From: Branchiostoma lanceolatum
Lineage: Eukaryota > Chordata > Leptocardii > Amphioxiformes > Branchiostomatidae
NCBI RefSeq assembly: GCF_035083965.1
Contig: NC_089722.1
Location: 23,024,142 to 23,088,141, forward strand
Reading direction: 5' to 3'
Length of the DNA: 64,000 nt
In this document: in pieces, positions 24,401 to 37,150 of the stretch
How positions within the stretch are numbered: the stretch's first letter is position 1
Layout of the letters: every line of letters begins with the position of its first letter
The notes under the pieces: model-generated
What the model saw: only the letters and a program-made list of their open reading frames with translations
Databases searched by the model: none
What the model was told of the DNA's origin: nothing
Program-made: the position numbers and the translations under genes

Positions 24401-27400
24401 ATTCAAATATTCACTAGCAATCATGTAGCCTCTTCATCCCCATTTTCATTCTTGTTTCATGTCTCAGCCTTTTTTCCTTCAACATCCAATCCTATACTGC
24501 AATATTCCCGTCCTCTTTTGTTCTTCCTCCCATCTGTTCATTCTCACCTCTATCCCTTCACTCAGGTACTCCTCCTGTTCAGACTTCAGGGTCAGCTCGA
24601 TGAACAGCTGCTGAAGTTTCTCGTTGCAAAAGTTGATGCAGAACTGCTCAAAACTAGGAAGAAATAAACCACAGATTTTTCTTAGTCTATAAAACCACAT
24701 AAAGTCAGAGACAAAATATGCAAAGAAAGGCAGATAATCTCCTGTTGAAGAAATCATGTTCAACAGAAGAACCTAAGCTTACCTATTTTTCTGGAAAACC
24801 TCAAACCCATAGATATCCAGGAGGCCTATCACATGTTTCCTGAATTGTTCCTGAAGAAGGAACAGACAGACAACATACTATAAAAATTGTAACAGGTCTA
24901 TGATTTATTGATTCATTGACTTCATAAGCTTTTACAGAATTTCTATCTCTTTTCAAAAAACAGGCTTTCCTTCTCTATGCAAATCCCAACCCCATGATTG
25001 GTTGACAAATCTAACTTGTTAGCCAATGAAGTGTTCATAGCTGTGATTGGTTGACAAAGCCTATTTTGTTATTCAATGAGGTGTTCATAGCTGTGATTGG
25101 TTGACAAGCCTACCTTGTTGGCCAATGAGGTGTTGATCTTCTGGACCAGCCAGGTGAACATCCTGTCATACACAGCCTTGGAGAGGGCATCCCGGGCATA
25201 GGCTGCCTGGTCTTCATTCAAAGGGGACAACAGCTGTGGGAATTTAAAAAAAGAGTTATGGACTGAAACATTGTAAATGCTTTCATTGTAAAATTATTTC
25301 CATCATACTTATCCTAAGTTCTGTTACAACACTTAAAACATCATCCCTTTCAAATACTGTGCAACATCTAATATTGTTACTTAGTGTCTATCATGAAGAA
25401 GACAGCTCTGTAACTTAAAGTTTGTGAAGGTGAGAGTAAATATGTAGTGGTATTCACCTTTTCACCCTTTGCTACAATAGTCCTGTGAGTAAGTGCCTTT
25501 TCCAGGACCTCCTCTGGGCACTGGAGCAGCTGATAAAAGACAGTTGTTTAGTTTACAAAAGATCAACTCTCAAGGCATTGTAGGCCTTCCAATTCATTCT
25601 GCCAAGTTCAGCACCATCAAATAGATCAAAATGATTTGATGAGTAAAGTCAACTATAACCTACCCTGGCCACTCTGTTGACTGGCATGGCATCTACGATA
25701 CCGGCCCTGTCTCCTTCACTAGTGAACATCACATCCCCAAGGTGAATAATACTGGCAACAATGGCCAGCAACTCCTAAACGGAAAATTTTAAACATCGTC
25801 ATATTCATAATCTACGGTCTTTTTTCAGTGTTACAGTAACAGCTAGTAACATGATTCCACCACCCTGAAAAGATACGTCCAAGCAGATTTCCAGCCCAAT
25901 GTCCCCCAGTATGATGCACTCTTGTACATGTTTATCTAAACTGTGTATACATGGGGGTGATGCACTAGAGATCTATGAAACCCACTGTTTTTCAAAGTGC
26001 CGGATTTATAAAACCCGGTACATTAATGTCAATGGTGATATATAATGGAGTAAGTATATGTTAACAAGTTTATGGTTACAACTAAGGAACATTCGAAATT
26101 TCTTGAAGCATAGGAACAAATGCAAGACTATTTGAAGATAAAAATATAGTAAAGTCATACCTCTATTTCCTCTGGGGTGAAGTCAATGACTTTAAGGGCC
26201 TTGTACACAGTTTTGAAGTCTGCTTTGTCATCTATGGAGGAGACTCTGGTGCAGTCACCCTTTGGAAATAAGTTGATATGAGAAACTGGTCCTGTTACCA
26301 AAGTCTCAAAGAATATTTAATAAAAAGAAGAGTTTCCCAAGATTCAAACTCACACAAAAAATTTGCAAAGAAAAACAAACAAACAAACAAACAAACAGCC
26401 AAACATATTGACATGATCTCAATCTAACATAACATTCAATTTTGTCTATTTAGGGTAAGACACTGTTCTTTTTTTCTTGACAGATTTCAAATCCGCTTAT
26501 CATTACAAAAAAAACATTTCGCTTACCTTATTGAGGTAAGCATAGCTTTCTGGTCTTCTCTCCAAGAAGAATGTCTTTAACAAGTCGTCGTCTGCCCCCG
26601 CCAGGAGCTGGTAGAAGATGTGGAAGCTCCTCTCCCCCTCAGCCTGCTGCACCACACGCGACTTCTCCAGCAGGTAGTTCAGGATGTGGCCACCTACTGG
26701 AGCTCCCTGGAAGTACAACATCATTTTACTGTACATTCAACAACATTGATAGTATCCTTCTAGTGCTACATTTGTGCATAGTGTTATATGCACTGCAATC
26801 TGCAAAAGTTGATTACATTTGTAGTTGTAACATTTCTTTTGTGATATCTAAAAGAATTCATACTCTTGTACATGAACCAACATACATAAGGTGTCATTCG
26901 TGAGTAATTTCTTTACACTGTAATTTTACATCTGTAGCATCCGTATCCCCACCTGTAGCGTCCGTACCCCCATCCCCATTCAAGGTTTTTAAACAAAATC
27001 TTAGGATACCCACTGGAGTAATACATGAATGAGACTATAAGCTACAACCAATGACATGACATGCTGATGAATATTTGTTTACACATATCCTACCTTGTAA
27101 TCAAACTGTACATCCATGTACTTGCCAAACCTACTGGAGTTGTCATTACGGATGGTCTTGGCATTCCCAAAAGCCTGGAAGCACAAGAAGGGCAAATAGT
27201 TAGTGTTTTGTCTGCTGTAGCTTTCTCTTCCATCAAACATTGACCATTCATTGTCACCTAATTGTATTACATTATGTTCCATGAGTAAAACAAATGCCTA
27301 GAAATATGACATATGCCTTAACTGCAAGTCAGTTACTGGGTGGGACATCTTCCTGTGACAATGATGTTTATTTACATGCTGTGATAATGACACAAAGATA

Positions 27401-29567
27401 CTAGTACCCACTATTGTAACACAACCTTTAGGTTATAAATTAAGGCATAACTCCCACCTCTAGTACAGGGTTTGACTGGATCAGCCTGTCTTTTATTCTG
27501 TCCACATCATGGCTATGGGTACTGCACACTGCCAAGTACTGCAACATTTTCTTGGATGCCTCTGTTTTACCTGCCCCACTTTCCCCTACACAACAAAACA
27601 AACATCTATAAAAAAAAGATTCTATATAATTGCTCATTGGTGTTGATAGATATTCTAGAAAATCACTTGTTCTATGTAGTTCTAAATTATATTTTAAGTT
27701 GTTGGAATTTGTGAAAACAGATTGAAAGGTGAAACATAAAAGCATGTGTGTGTATGATGTACATGTACCTGAGATGAGTATGCATTGGTCTCTAGCCTCG
27801 CCTCGCATGCTGCGATAGGCATTATCTGCAGTGGCAAAACTGGGCAAGAAACAAGAATACGTAGAGTTACATTTAAATTGATAAATTCAAATGACTAGTA
27901 ATATCATTTTCTCATTTTCACAAGCTTAAAATGACAGATCTAATGACAAAAATTAACAACATGGGCTCCCAAACAATGAGTCCGACGGAAAACAATTTAA
28001 ATTAAAGCTGGAGACCGCCCTGTTGTAGATGATTCCATGCAATCATATACAAATCATTAGATGGTTCAGCCTTTGCTTATCAATATCATACTGCAATTCA
28101 GACTCACATGTGAGGTGGCGCTTCATAGAAGTTGATTCCCCTGTATATCTGCATCTGCTGTTTGCTGTACAGTTTGAGGTCCCTGTAGGGGTTTACAGAC
28201 ACTACCACAGGGCCAATATATGTCTGCAAGAATGAATCATAAACAGTATACATCAAAACCATTTTAGTACAACAGGAATGATAAATACTGCTTTAGACAT
28301 AAATTCAGGAAGATACGATATATGTTAGAATATCACCACCACTTGACTGTGTGTTATCTGTGACTGAAAAGAGTTGATTTTTATGTAAAACACAGATGAT
28401 GCTTTTGATGGTCCATTTTGTAAAGCACCTAAGTTATGTGAAGTCACTGGACCTACTTTAAACTATGTTAGCCCTGTAGACAGTCTTGTCTTGAACAATC
28501 AATTTTATTTGCCTTATAACAACAACATTATGTTGACTTTGTGAGATGACTAGAGATAGGGTGCACACAGACTTACAAACCATAACAAACATGGTCACTT
28601 TGTCAGGATCATAAAACTGCATACCACAGTTCAACAACATAAATCAATATTAACATGTATATCAAATTTGATATGAAATTCACACATTTTGACAGAAAAC
28701 AAAACAGTGTTCAAACCAGCTCTATGTATATATATATATAGCACATAAATATGCAGTTGAACAAAAAACATACTCTCCCACACAAATGTTTATACATGTA
28801 TTATGTGTGTAATGATACAGGAGAGGGAGAAAAAGTACTCCTTCACAGGAAGAGTAGATTAATTTCAACACAACTGAAAATGCAACACAACTGAAGATGG
28901 GTGTTCTCAAAATTGAAAAATGATTTTATTGAAGTTTATTCAGTCTGAGTCTATTCCTATACTTGTTCATTCAAAATGCTACATATACTCAGATGCCATA
29001 TTCCAACAAACATTTGGGAAAATGCTACTGCAGCCATTGTCCATATATCAGAACTTAAGAAGGCTGGTTTATCTGTTGAATCAGTCAGTGGTTTGTTTTG
29101 ATACCTAGACAAACATATATGCAGGAATTCAGGACAGGAGACAAAACAGGAAAACAGTTCTGTCGTATGCATTTTTTGTCATCACTACTGCTGCCCAATT
29201 GTCCATTGCTGGAAGATGAGGGTCTAGTTTGAACTAGCACATTTGCTTTATCATGAAACTGTTTGATACTGTATCTAAAAGTGAAAATTGTGGGGTGGGC
29301 AGGAGGAGCCCTACACTGTCTATATCAAGTCAAGTCAAGGCCTTTATTTTTCTTTGAAGTGCTTATATCAAATAATTTTATAACATCGTTTGTTAGAGAT
29401 GATTAAAAACAATCAAAACAACTGGAACCTACATATATCAGGTTGTGCTGGAATCTCTTGCGCAGGTTCTCGATGAAAGCATCCTCGCTGCGATAGTTCT
29501 CCAGCAGAACAAAGTCCTGCACGCCTACCCGATCACGAGCGCCCAAGGCCCCCTCCACGTGGTCCAT
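15407..29567 (-). CDS. MYO1C/H: Unconventional class I myosin, MYO1C/MYO1H type, C-terminus incomplete
   Basis: This encodes an actin-based motor that links membranes to the cytoskeleton. Thirty exons join in frame into 991 residues. From the ATG at 29567 they are: 29433-29567, 28108-28223, 27769-27839, 27458-27585, 27094-27174, 26527-26706, 26161-26259, 25664-25774, 25458-25529, 25114-25233, 24783-24850, 24548-24653, 24157-24237, 23538-23629, 23241-23286, 22675-22770, 22421-22501, 20930-21035, 20452-20569, 19948-20061, 19555-19631, 19204-19272, 18963-19047, 18574-18733, 17908-17991, 17451-17544, 16998-17068, 16537-16678, 15845-15915, 15407-15507. Visible motifs are the P-loop GESGAGKT (108-115), switch [10 protein letters not shown] (160-168), switch II DIYGFE (383-388), actin-site [10 protein letters not shown] motifs from about residue 700, and a basic TH1 tail from about 800. 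The start ([18 protein letters not shown]) and tail ([10 protein letters not shown]) match the MYO1C/MYO1H group rather than MYO1D/G. The last exon of roughly 35 residues was not found. Exon 24 uses a weak GTTCGT donor. Confidence 0.93.
18050..18312. repeat. Dispersed repeat R1, copy in a myosin intron
   Basis: The word CCCAGGATGGAAATTTGCTTG and the closing GGAGACAGCCCTGG recur at 52737-52945. The first half is itself doubled here (18074 and 18151). The 3' part also recurs at 27915-28020. The element class is unknown, and no terminal inverted repeats are visible. Confidence 0.75.
20715..20800. repeat. Dispersed repeat R2, copy 2
   Basis: This contains GGCTCCTCCTCGAGGGGCCT and GGAAGGACTGCTGGAAGCGC and corresponds to the fragment at 9325-9412. 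It lies in the myosin intron between the exons at 20452-20569 and 20930-21035. Confidence 0.65.
21114..21589. mobile_element. hAT-type non-autonomous element, 460 bp with 8-bp TSD
   Basis: The element runs from 21122 to 21581 and begins TAGGGGTGGGTACTGGTAC. Its right end, reverse-complemented, begins TAGGGGTGGGTACCAGTAC. Both sides carry AAAATAAC (21114-21121, 21582-21589), an 8-bp duplication typical of hAT transposons, whose ends often read YAGGGGTG. Inside the ends are arrays of GGTCC/CAGGTCCGG and CCGGTAC words. No transposase frame is present, so it must depend on an enzyme supplied elsewhere. It lies in a myosin intron. Confidence 0.9.
22884..23105 (+). mobile_element. tRNA-derived SINE
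   Basis: The head TGGCCGAGTGGCTAGG matches the internal A-box of Leu/Ser tRNA genes. A B-box-like GGGTTTAATTC follows about 40 bases later. The tail CTTGGGAAAGGCACTTTACAC and GGTACCTGACTTTGGTTGGG is of the kind carried by SINEs in many marine invertebrates (from memory). It lies in a myosin intron and was copied through RNA by a LINE reverse transcriptase. The B-box is diverged, so this copy is probably silent. Confidence 0.75.
23976..24077 (-). repeat. SINE-like fragment
   Basis: Read on the minus strand it contains GTGTGGCCCAAGGGCTATTG, GATAGGCGCAGCCCTATGCA and GGGAAAGACTTAAACTTT, which look like a SINE 3' body. No second copy in the window confirms it. It lies in a myosin intron. Confidence 0.4.
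24991..25135. repeat. 50-bp tandem triplication across a myosin exon border
   Basis: Three copies start near 24991, 25041 and 25091, each with GATTGGTTGACAA followed by a CCAATGA-like word. The third copy contains the true end of the myosin exon 25114-25233 and its donor. The first two lie in the intron and carry exon-like sequence whose donor GT has become TT and AT respectively. Confidence 0.85.
25868..25995 (+). repeat. Dispersed repeat R3, copy 1
   Basis: GGTGATGCACTAGAGATCT, CACTGTTTTTCAA and CACCCTGAAAA recur on the opposite strand at 30425-30545. The order of words is preserved, so both derive from one element of unknown class. Confidence 0.7.
26373..26397. repeat. (AAAC)n microsatellite
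   Basis: About six uninterrupted AAAC units lie in a myosin intron. Confidence 0.9.
27915..28022. repeat. Dispersed repeat R1, 3' fragment
   Basis: TTCACAAGCTTAAAATGACAG and GCTGGAGACCGCCCTG match the 3' half of the copy at 52737-52945. It lies in a myosin intron. Confidence 0.65.
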
Positions 29568-30067
29568 TGTGAACTGTCACCAGGCTCTATGTTGTCACTT
29601 CAATTCTGTTGGTAAAACGACACTTCATTATACTTCTGACATAACATAAACCAAAACAAAATCAGCAGTTAACTACAAGAACTAAGTGAATTCAACATGC
29701 AAGTGCTTATCTCGAAATTCAGGGGTAGCAACATACATTGGACTGAAGGACATATTTTATTGCACTGCATGTATACTAATTTGGCAAAAGAAACAATGCC
29801 TTTTATATTGTGTCCTTGAGAACAGTTACTGGGACTATAAAGTCTTCCCTATCATATAGACAGTACCTATCTAAACACTACATGTCGTAAATGAAGGTGT
29901 GGTCATCAGTCTTATCTGCATTAAGTGTCAGCCAGTACCATGGAGATCAGTAGTTGTTTGATATATACCAGTCTGATCCAATATACTTTTAACTTCACAG
30001 TATGGTTCTGCTGCCTTCACTGATCTAGTTCAGCACTTACTACCTTCAAAAGAGTACTTATTACCAA

Positions 30068-30255
30068 CTCACCTAGGGGCCAGCCTTCCTGTTTTGGTTG
30101 GCTTTCCTCCAGCTACCAAACTCAACAAAAAGCCAACCTGGCAACATTGCTGATGGCTAGGAATGTTTCCAATGTGGACTTAGGTTGAGGGTAGGCTATC
30201 ACTTATACAGGTAGGTAGGCCAACCAAAGCAAAAGGCTAGTCCCCTGGTAGAAGG
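30068..30255. mobile_element. Imperfect inverted-repeat element
   Basis: The left arm CCTAGGGGCCAGCCTTCCTG with TTTTGGTTGGC pairs with the right arm GCCAACCAAAGC with AAGGCTAGTCCCCTGG. The interior has a second small GGTTGGC/GCCAACC pair. No target duplication is evident. Confidence 0.55.
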
Positions 30256-30424
30256 TACAAATGTATCATTTTCACTGCTGGCTGAAATAGGAGTCACCAC
30301 AATATATCAAAACAGCATATTCTACAGTTTACATTTTCAGGGGATCATATAGAATCACCGATTGCCCATTAAATCGATATGATATAACCTCCATTACCAT
30401 CTATCCGCCAAGTTACATATATCC

Positions 30425-30545
30425 CCCACATTGAAAAACAGTGTGCTTGAGAGATCTCTAGTGCATCACCCTCAGATACATATATGTACAGTTAAGAGTG
30501 GGGGACGTTGCATTGGAGACCAACGCATTTTTTCAGGGTGTCAGA
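30425..30545 (-). repeat. Dispersed repeat R3, copy 2 (inverted)
   Basis: AGATCTCTAGTGCATCACC and TTGAAAAACAGTG are the reverse complement of the copy at 25868-25995. The two copies lie about 4.5 kb apart in opposite orientation within the myosin gene. Confidence 0.7.
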
Positions 30546-31321
30546 ATTAAGTTACTGTAAGTCACTTAAATATAGCGGTAGGAAAATAAAGCGGTTGGGG
30601 GAAAATGGAGTAGGTCACGGCACTTAATTTTAACGGTGGGAACAAACATGACTATCTCAAATATTAATGATCAAATATTAGCGATGATGAAATTTTAGCT
30701 GTTGACTAGTGACTGTTAAATCAGCTAAAATTAAGTTACAGTTAACAAATCAAGAATTACAGTATGTCTACTAGTACATGTACTAGCAGTTCATATCGAC
30801 ATAGAGTAATGACTTGTCTCCAACTTCCCAAGTAATTTGTAACATTAGAACCTTATGTAAACCTGTCTTAATGCAAGGCAATTTGCACAGATGAAAAATG
30901 CAATTATCACCTAGGTAATTTTCACAGGATATACATGTTTAGTTCCTGATATCCTCTAACTAATAAACTATGAGGTGTCCAGTGTCAGTACTTGCTGTGG
31001 TCACACGCCAGATTGATTTCCTCAGTGGGAGTCATTAAAATCTGCTGTTAAAAACAACAACACATTCCATTTCTACCTTTCCACCATTTTCACTGTAAAG
31101 TTCAACTTGGACATGGTTCAGACTCTGCACCTGTTGACATTTTTTCCTGACTGGTCTGGAGTACTGTGGAGTTACCAAGTTTGACGTAGACCAAACTATA
31201 GACTGTTGATAGATTTCAGCAAACATCCGTTGCAGACAGGCTGTTCTTAAACATACTCATGCCTGTGGTATTTCTTTTAAGGTGGCCAGACCTACTGAGC
31301 ATAATTCAATCATGCCATTTA

Positions 31322-31600
31322 GTCAGTTCCCTCCACAAGCTGAATTTAACCACACACATTATAAAATACAGTGGGTCCTGTATTCTGTTTTTTACTACAG
31401 GCTTCATAACCTTGACAAAAGGTAGTCACAGTTCACAAACAATTATAGTCTGTTTTAATTGTTTGGTCAGTTCCCTCCACATGCAAAACTTAAACGTTCG
31501 AATAATAAAGTACAGGGGTCCTGTATTCTGTTGTTCAATCCAGGCTTTGTAATCTTGACTATTAAGTTAATCAAAGTTCACAGACAATTATACTAGACAT
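31322..31600. repeat. Tandem duplication, 144-bp period
   Basis: GTCAGTTCCCTCCACA occurs at 31322 and 31466, with matching downstream words GGGTCCTGTATTCTGTT and GTTCACA.ACAATTATA. There are two diverged copies. Confidence 0.75.
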
Positions 31601-33451
31601 TTTCAAAATACTAGTCGGCCTACACTGCACTCCATTCACAGCATCTCGACCTATGCTTTTAGAAGAAACAAACTGCACTACCGGTAAATACACAATTTGA
31701 AGGAGGTAAGGAGAATTAATCATACATAGGAAACAATACCTCCAGACATTACAAGTGGAAGTCTCTGACGTATTCTAGGCTGTAGATATTGTGCTCACAA
31801 TGAATCAGTACAAAGCCACAGCCACATGGAGACAATAAACAGATGACATACATGTAATGTCGTGCTACACAAGAGGGTCTGCAGGGGTGGAATCTGGAAA
31901 TGGCAATGGTAAATGATAAATTCAGGAGGACTGGCAATGCTTGAAACAGTTGTGTCTTACCTGTGAACCCCAAACAGGGATGTGTCTATAGTAGTATTAC
32001 AAACATGAAACGAAAAAAGGTTTAAGAGCCTTAAATTCAAAACCAGTTCTACAACATCATTTCAATAACCAAATCTTTCAACTGTTACTTGTGTCACAAC
32101 CTTGCTCAACTGTCAATTTGACAAAAGACATACAAGACTGAACAGCAGGTACCATTGCATTATGATTTCACATAAAAACAACACATAATCTATAAATCTA
32201 TATCATGTACATATCCATAAAGCATTCTTGGCAATGCCACAAAATAGGCCAACAAAATCAATATGAAGAGGTCCCGACGACACGTGTCAAAAGTCAAAGA
32301 AGAATTCCACTTATCTACATACCGAATTGGATTGGTCTGCACATAAACACAGCAGGGGAGAGTCACTTGTCAAACTGGTAACAACAATGGTTCAAAGACC
32401 TTTGCTGATGGGTGTGTCACTAATTTACAAAATACATGTATGCACAATGGCAAATGTATTACGGAAAATCAGCATTCGGTCATTGACATCGAGGTCAATT
32501 GATGTTAAGATCAATTGCATCATAGTTTTATGCAAAGTTCATAGAATATGTAATAAGTACATAACAGTTTGCACACAGCATTTCTTTATACAGTATACCC
32601 CCCTGATAGTCATGATGTTGGAATCTGAATACATTGATGTTGAATGATTAAGATAAGGGTAGTGACCTGTAGAATGTTGTCACTGTCATTATGACCATGA
32701 CAAATCATGAAAAAATCTTCAAAGATATGAAATCTATGTCTTGCATAAAAGCTATAGAAGTAGTTTTCAAACTAGGTCTAAACTTGGAAATATAAAAAAA
32801 GGGAGCTTAAGCCTAGAAAAACACTACAGACGTAAGCATCTTAGAGCCTAAAAGCTTGTATACAATGCATTATGTCTGAGCTGTTTGGGACCCAATGGGC
32901 TGACAAATGCTTGATAAAACAGTTATCAATATTGCATGAGATGGTCTGGTACAACTCCCAAAGGACTAGATCATCACCATTGCTGCACATCAGGCTGTAG
33001 TTATGATCTTTATCTAAGCATAGTGTCCCTAATTGTTTTTGATACCTGATACAGAATGAAACAAACAATAATGTTTATCACCTTCCATAAAATGGAGACC
33101 AGTACAGCAGATACGTGTATATGGTTTTCGATCAAAACACAAGAAAACTAAAAATTCAGGGTGGAATAAAATGCTTTACAAAATGACATTCAACCAGTTG
33201 GCTCATATTTCTTCCAGACATCTTAATTTGATAATAATGTGGTATTCCCCACCAGAGGGTTACCACAGCCTCCACTAATCAGGTTAGCTGGCACTAACCA
33301 ATTTAACATGGATTACATGGTCTGTACTGGGGAAAAACAATCATCCTAACATCATCAGCTTTACTCAAGCCAAGTGCTTAGCCATGTACTGGTGTCATTT
33401 CACACAATCTATCAGATACACAACTTAAGAAAGCAGTACATTTCAAAACTG

Positions 33452-33649
33452 TTGAACCTTATATAAGTTATAAAATTGAATTGTTGCCTGCATATACATT
33501 TCAACTTTTAAGCAGAAAATAATTCTAACACAGAATCAATTTAATACAAATGTTCACGATTTCTATCCAATTCAATGGTGTGCAAGATATACTTGATTAG
33601 AAATTCAAATGTATATGCAAGTGACAATTCAATTTTATAAGGTTCAATT
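33452..33649. mobile_element. MITE-like inverted-repeat element, about 198 bp
   Basis: The left arm begins TTGAACCTTATATAAG and runs through AAAATTGAATTGT and GCATATACATTTCAA. The right arm is its reverse complement, with a 7-bp insertion in the left copy. The arms are about 50 bp. No clear target duplication was found. Confidence 0.7.
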
Positions 33650-36600
33650 TGACAAGAATGCATGCAGTGACATTATATGAAATTGTTAAATTATAATGTA
33701 CAGACAAGAAAGATATCATTTTTCATTGTTTCAAACATTTTCAAGTACATGTACAGACTTTTTTGCTGTAGATGATAACCTAGCGACCTTAGATTGTTGA
33801 CATCCAAGTAGTACAGAAGGACAAGTGTACCACAAATGGACAACCTTAATGGGTTTACTGTTACAGAGTAAACTCTCATGCCAAATGCCATTCCAGTTCA
33901 TCAATGATAAGCTTTTCTGGAGACTGGGTTTTGGTGCTTTACTGCCTAAACATTGAGTCTGCATACACAAAAAGACAAGGGAAAACACTCATGTCCCCAG
34001 TTGTCTGTGTGACAACTAGGAAGTCTTTATCCCTTGTTTCACCTCAAACAGGTGTGCAAAAACAATATTCAAGGTGTGTTGGACCTTACAAATAGGAGCC
34101 TATGCTAGAGAATTTAAGACAAGGACCCACTATGCAAGGCTTGTAGCAACCATTAAGTTATTTGATTCCTTAGGTTGGCCTAGATAACCTCATTGTTGAC
34201 AGGTGGAATTAATGGCTTAGTTTTGGCAAACTTGTAGAGGAAAGTCTGTCCATTTTCATATGTCTAAAGTTCTAATATCTAATTGTATGTCACAAATACT
34301 GTGTGATATTATCAATATCATGCAGCTTAAAATCATCCCAGAAATGTTGAGCCATCTTCTATGATATTGTATCTGACTGAATAATCATGAAACTGGCTAT
34401 TGGAAAATACAGTTCATGGAAATGTCTGAAATCAATTTAAAACACATGACTGAATTGTATTGTCACTAATATCAGCAGAAATTTACCTTTACCTGCATGG
34501 ATCACTAAAGAACATGCTCTTTTGACCGTCACCCCCCTCCCCCTCAATGCACCTCATTGTTCTATTGTATGTACATTCAGCCAGGTGCAGTTCCTAACAA
34601 TTGCTAACGTCACCAAATAGGAATGTGACCTGTACTTGACCTTATGTTACCTTTCTTTGTTTAACACCGAATTGATCTGAATGTACTTACCAGAAAGGTA
34701 AATAACACCATGTGTTCTTTAATTTGTCTGGCCTCAACTGTAAAGAATGGTGAGATCTAACAATGGAAAAACAGCATGGATGCAATTTTGTTCATATGGA
34801 GGCTCAGACAAAATCAAAAAGGAAAAAATGAAATGAAAATGCAATGAAAAATTTGTTTCTATCTTAATGAGCGCTAGCTTTGGTCATGGGCATAACTCAT
34901 AAATGAATACGCTACGTCATGCTGTAGCTCTGGCCAAAAGAGTCATGATGTAGCTTTGGCCAAAATACCGGCCTGAGTTTTCTGGCATCTTTCCATAAAC
35001 TGTTGGCCATGAAATCTGATTTTCAGCTCAAATGACTTAAAAGCATAACATGTGGGGGAGACCTTGAAATCATACAGGTCAAAGGTAGATTATATATTCA
35101 AAGTGGTGACTGTTGACTCAGCCAGCCAATCAGGATTCTGCCAGCTGTAAAATTTCTCACCTTTTTGCCCCAAGTATGGTTTTGTGACTTTGTTCAGGAT
35201 GCTTTGTTCTCTATCCATAGAAAGTTACATGCATGTATTATTGTATATGGAGCTAAATGACACACCTTTTCAGCTACAAATCTTCAAGAGAGCCTCCTAG
35301 CAACCCAGAGGCATTATATTAAAGACAAAAAATAATCATGACTTGAGATTGTGACAAAAACAAGGCCATGGTGATCCAAACTAGTGACTCACCACTGGAG
35401 GGCTTAATCATAATACCCCCACCTTGTTACACTACTCATGGGTTCCATCAAGCACCATATTTGGGCACTGATTCAGAAGCTTTGGGCTTCCACAGGAGAT
35501 GAGGTGACACTGACAGGAAAGGTTTTGGGCAACACCAATGCACAATGTGTTTCTTGTCACTGTTACATTTACATTTCATGCAGGAAGGAGAAAAAGCCCA
35601 TGAGCAACATGTAAATAGATGATGTCACAACTAGTCTATGACCTCACCTTGCCTCACCACGCCTATCCCAGGGTCAACAGAATAAATATAACACATGCTA
35701 TGAATCATCAAATCATAAGGACACTGACATCAAATGTGACAAAAAAGCTGAGGTCTAATCAACCAACTTGCTGAGGCAGGATGATATTATGATAATTACT
35801 GTAGAAGAAACAATTGAAATAATGTATATCAACGATTGCATTTATATTAATAAGGGTCCCCCACAGTCTGTGATTATAGTTATGCATTTCCATTTCAATT
35901 GAATTATATCAAAGCATATGAAATCAAAGGGCCACTGTTGTGGGTAAATTCAGGATGTTTCTCCTCTCTATATTTTCCTATAATCCAACCAATCAGATGG
36001 GGTGTTGTTATAACTTTAAAGCTTTGAAGCTCCTTCCCATAACCGAAGAGAAAAACAATGTATTTTGATCCAACACTTGGGGAGGGATACATTAGATACA
36101 TTTGTGAAAGAGCTGGCCAAATGCAAACAATGACATCGTCATTTACAACTGGTACCACCAGCATTACTATGTAACTATTTCAATCATTAACAGGTTAACA
36201 ATCCAATGTTGAACCGGTAAGGTAATATTTTCTTCCTAAATCATTAGCGAAGGGAGGGGTAAACTATTACGGCAGCCGTATGGACAATCGTTCCAGATGG
36301 CACGAGCAAACAAAAAGCACAGTGGATACGCTGTTTACGCTATCATGTTTAAATGCCAACATCCTGTTGAAAGTGTCAACAAAGTTGTGTATCAATTACT
36401 CAAAAATAAATGTCATTCATGACCTAACGTTATCCAACTGTCTGTCACATATGGTTCAGAAATGGGTTTGACAACAGTTGCTCAGCATTACAATATACAA
36501 TCAGGGTTGAATGAAATGCTCAATATCTTAGTTAAAGAAAATATAATAACTGGACAAAGATTTAGTAGGTAATGACGTCCTTGAATTAATTAATGGACCA

Positions 36601-36972
36601 AGGAGATTGACTAGAATTTGAGACAACTTAAATATCTAGACGACTTTTATGTTCTTTAAGATATAGAATTCATAACCGTTTCTTGTTTGAAAAAAAGTTA
36701 CCAAACAAAAGATCTGGCACAAAAGATGAGTTGAACCGCACAACAATGAGGACATGACGTATATTGATGAATGAAGGACTTCGCGAAGACGTTTGACAAT
36801 CTTCTGACGTCACGAGTCAACAAGGAGAGAGAAACAAAACACCGGCTGGTTTAAACCCCTTCACTCTAATCATTAAACTTAAACTTTTATGATAAGCTGG
36901 CTTTACAAAGCCTTTCTCCCGCAGGAATGTTAATAATTTGGCCAGGCATTCGGAATAAACAGTGACTGTTAC

Positions 36973-37150
36973 CTGTCAGAAGCCGCCCGCCGCCCTGGAA
37001 TGTCGGTGTACTCGATATCGTACCGGCCAACGAGTTTCAGCCACACCCTGGAGAAAAACCCGATTTCTCTCCGATTTTCTGTCAGAAAAACTCTGGCAAG
37101 GCCTGGAGTCAAGCTTCACGAGTCAGAAAATGTGAAAAAAGTCCAAGAAC
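36973..37150 (-). promoter_or_regulatory. Probable non-coding first exon and start region of the myosin gene
   Basis: On the minus strand a good donor (GACAG|GTAACA) closes a GC-rich segment at 36973, fitting the acceptor just upstream of the myosin ATG. The segment is richer in CG dinucleotides than its surroundings, as expected at a vertebrate-style start site. It holds a stop-free frame of about 50 codons without an ATG, so it is treated as 5' untranslated. The link to the myosin is inferred from strand and splice signals only; RNA reads joining 36973 to 29607 would prove it. Confidence 0.45.

Larger units (their letters stand above)
29568..36972 (-). other. Probable long first intron of the myosin gene, no coding exon seen
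   Basis: A splice acceptor (TTTTACCAACAG) lies about 40 bases upstream of the myosin ATG, ending at 29608, so the ATG exon is not the first exon. The roughly 7.4 kb to the next GC-rich segment is AT-rich. It contains repeats near 30068, 30425, 31322 and 33452. No protein-coding segment of any recognisable family was found on either strand. Confidence 0.55.
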
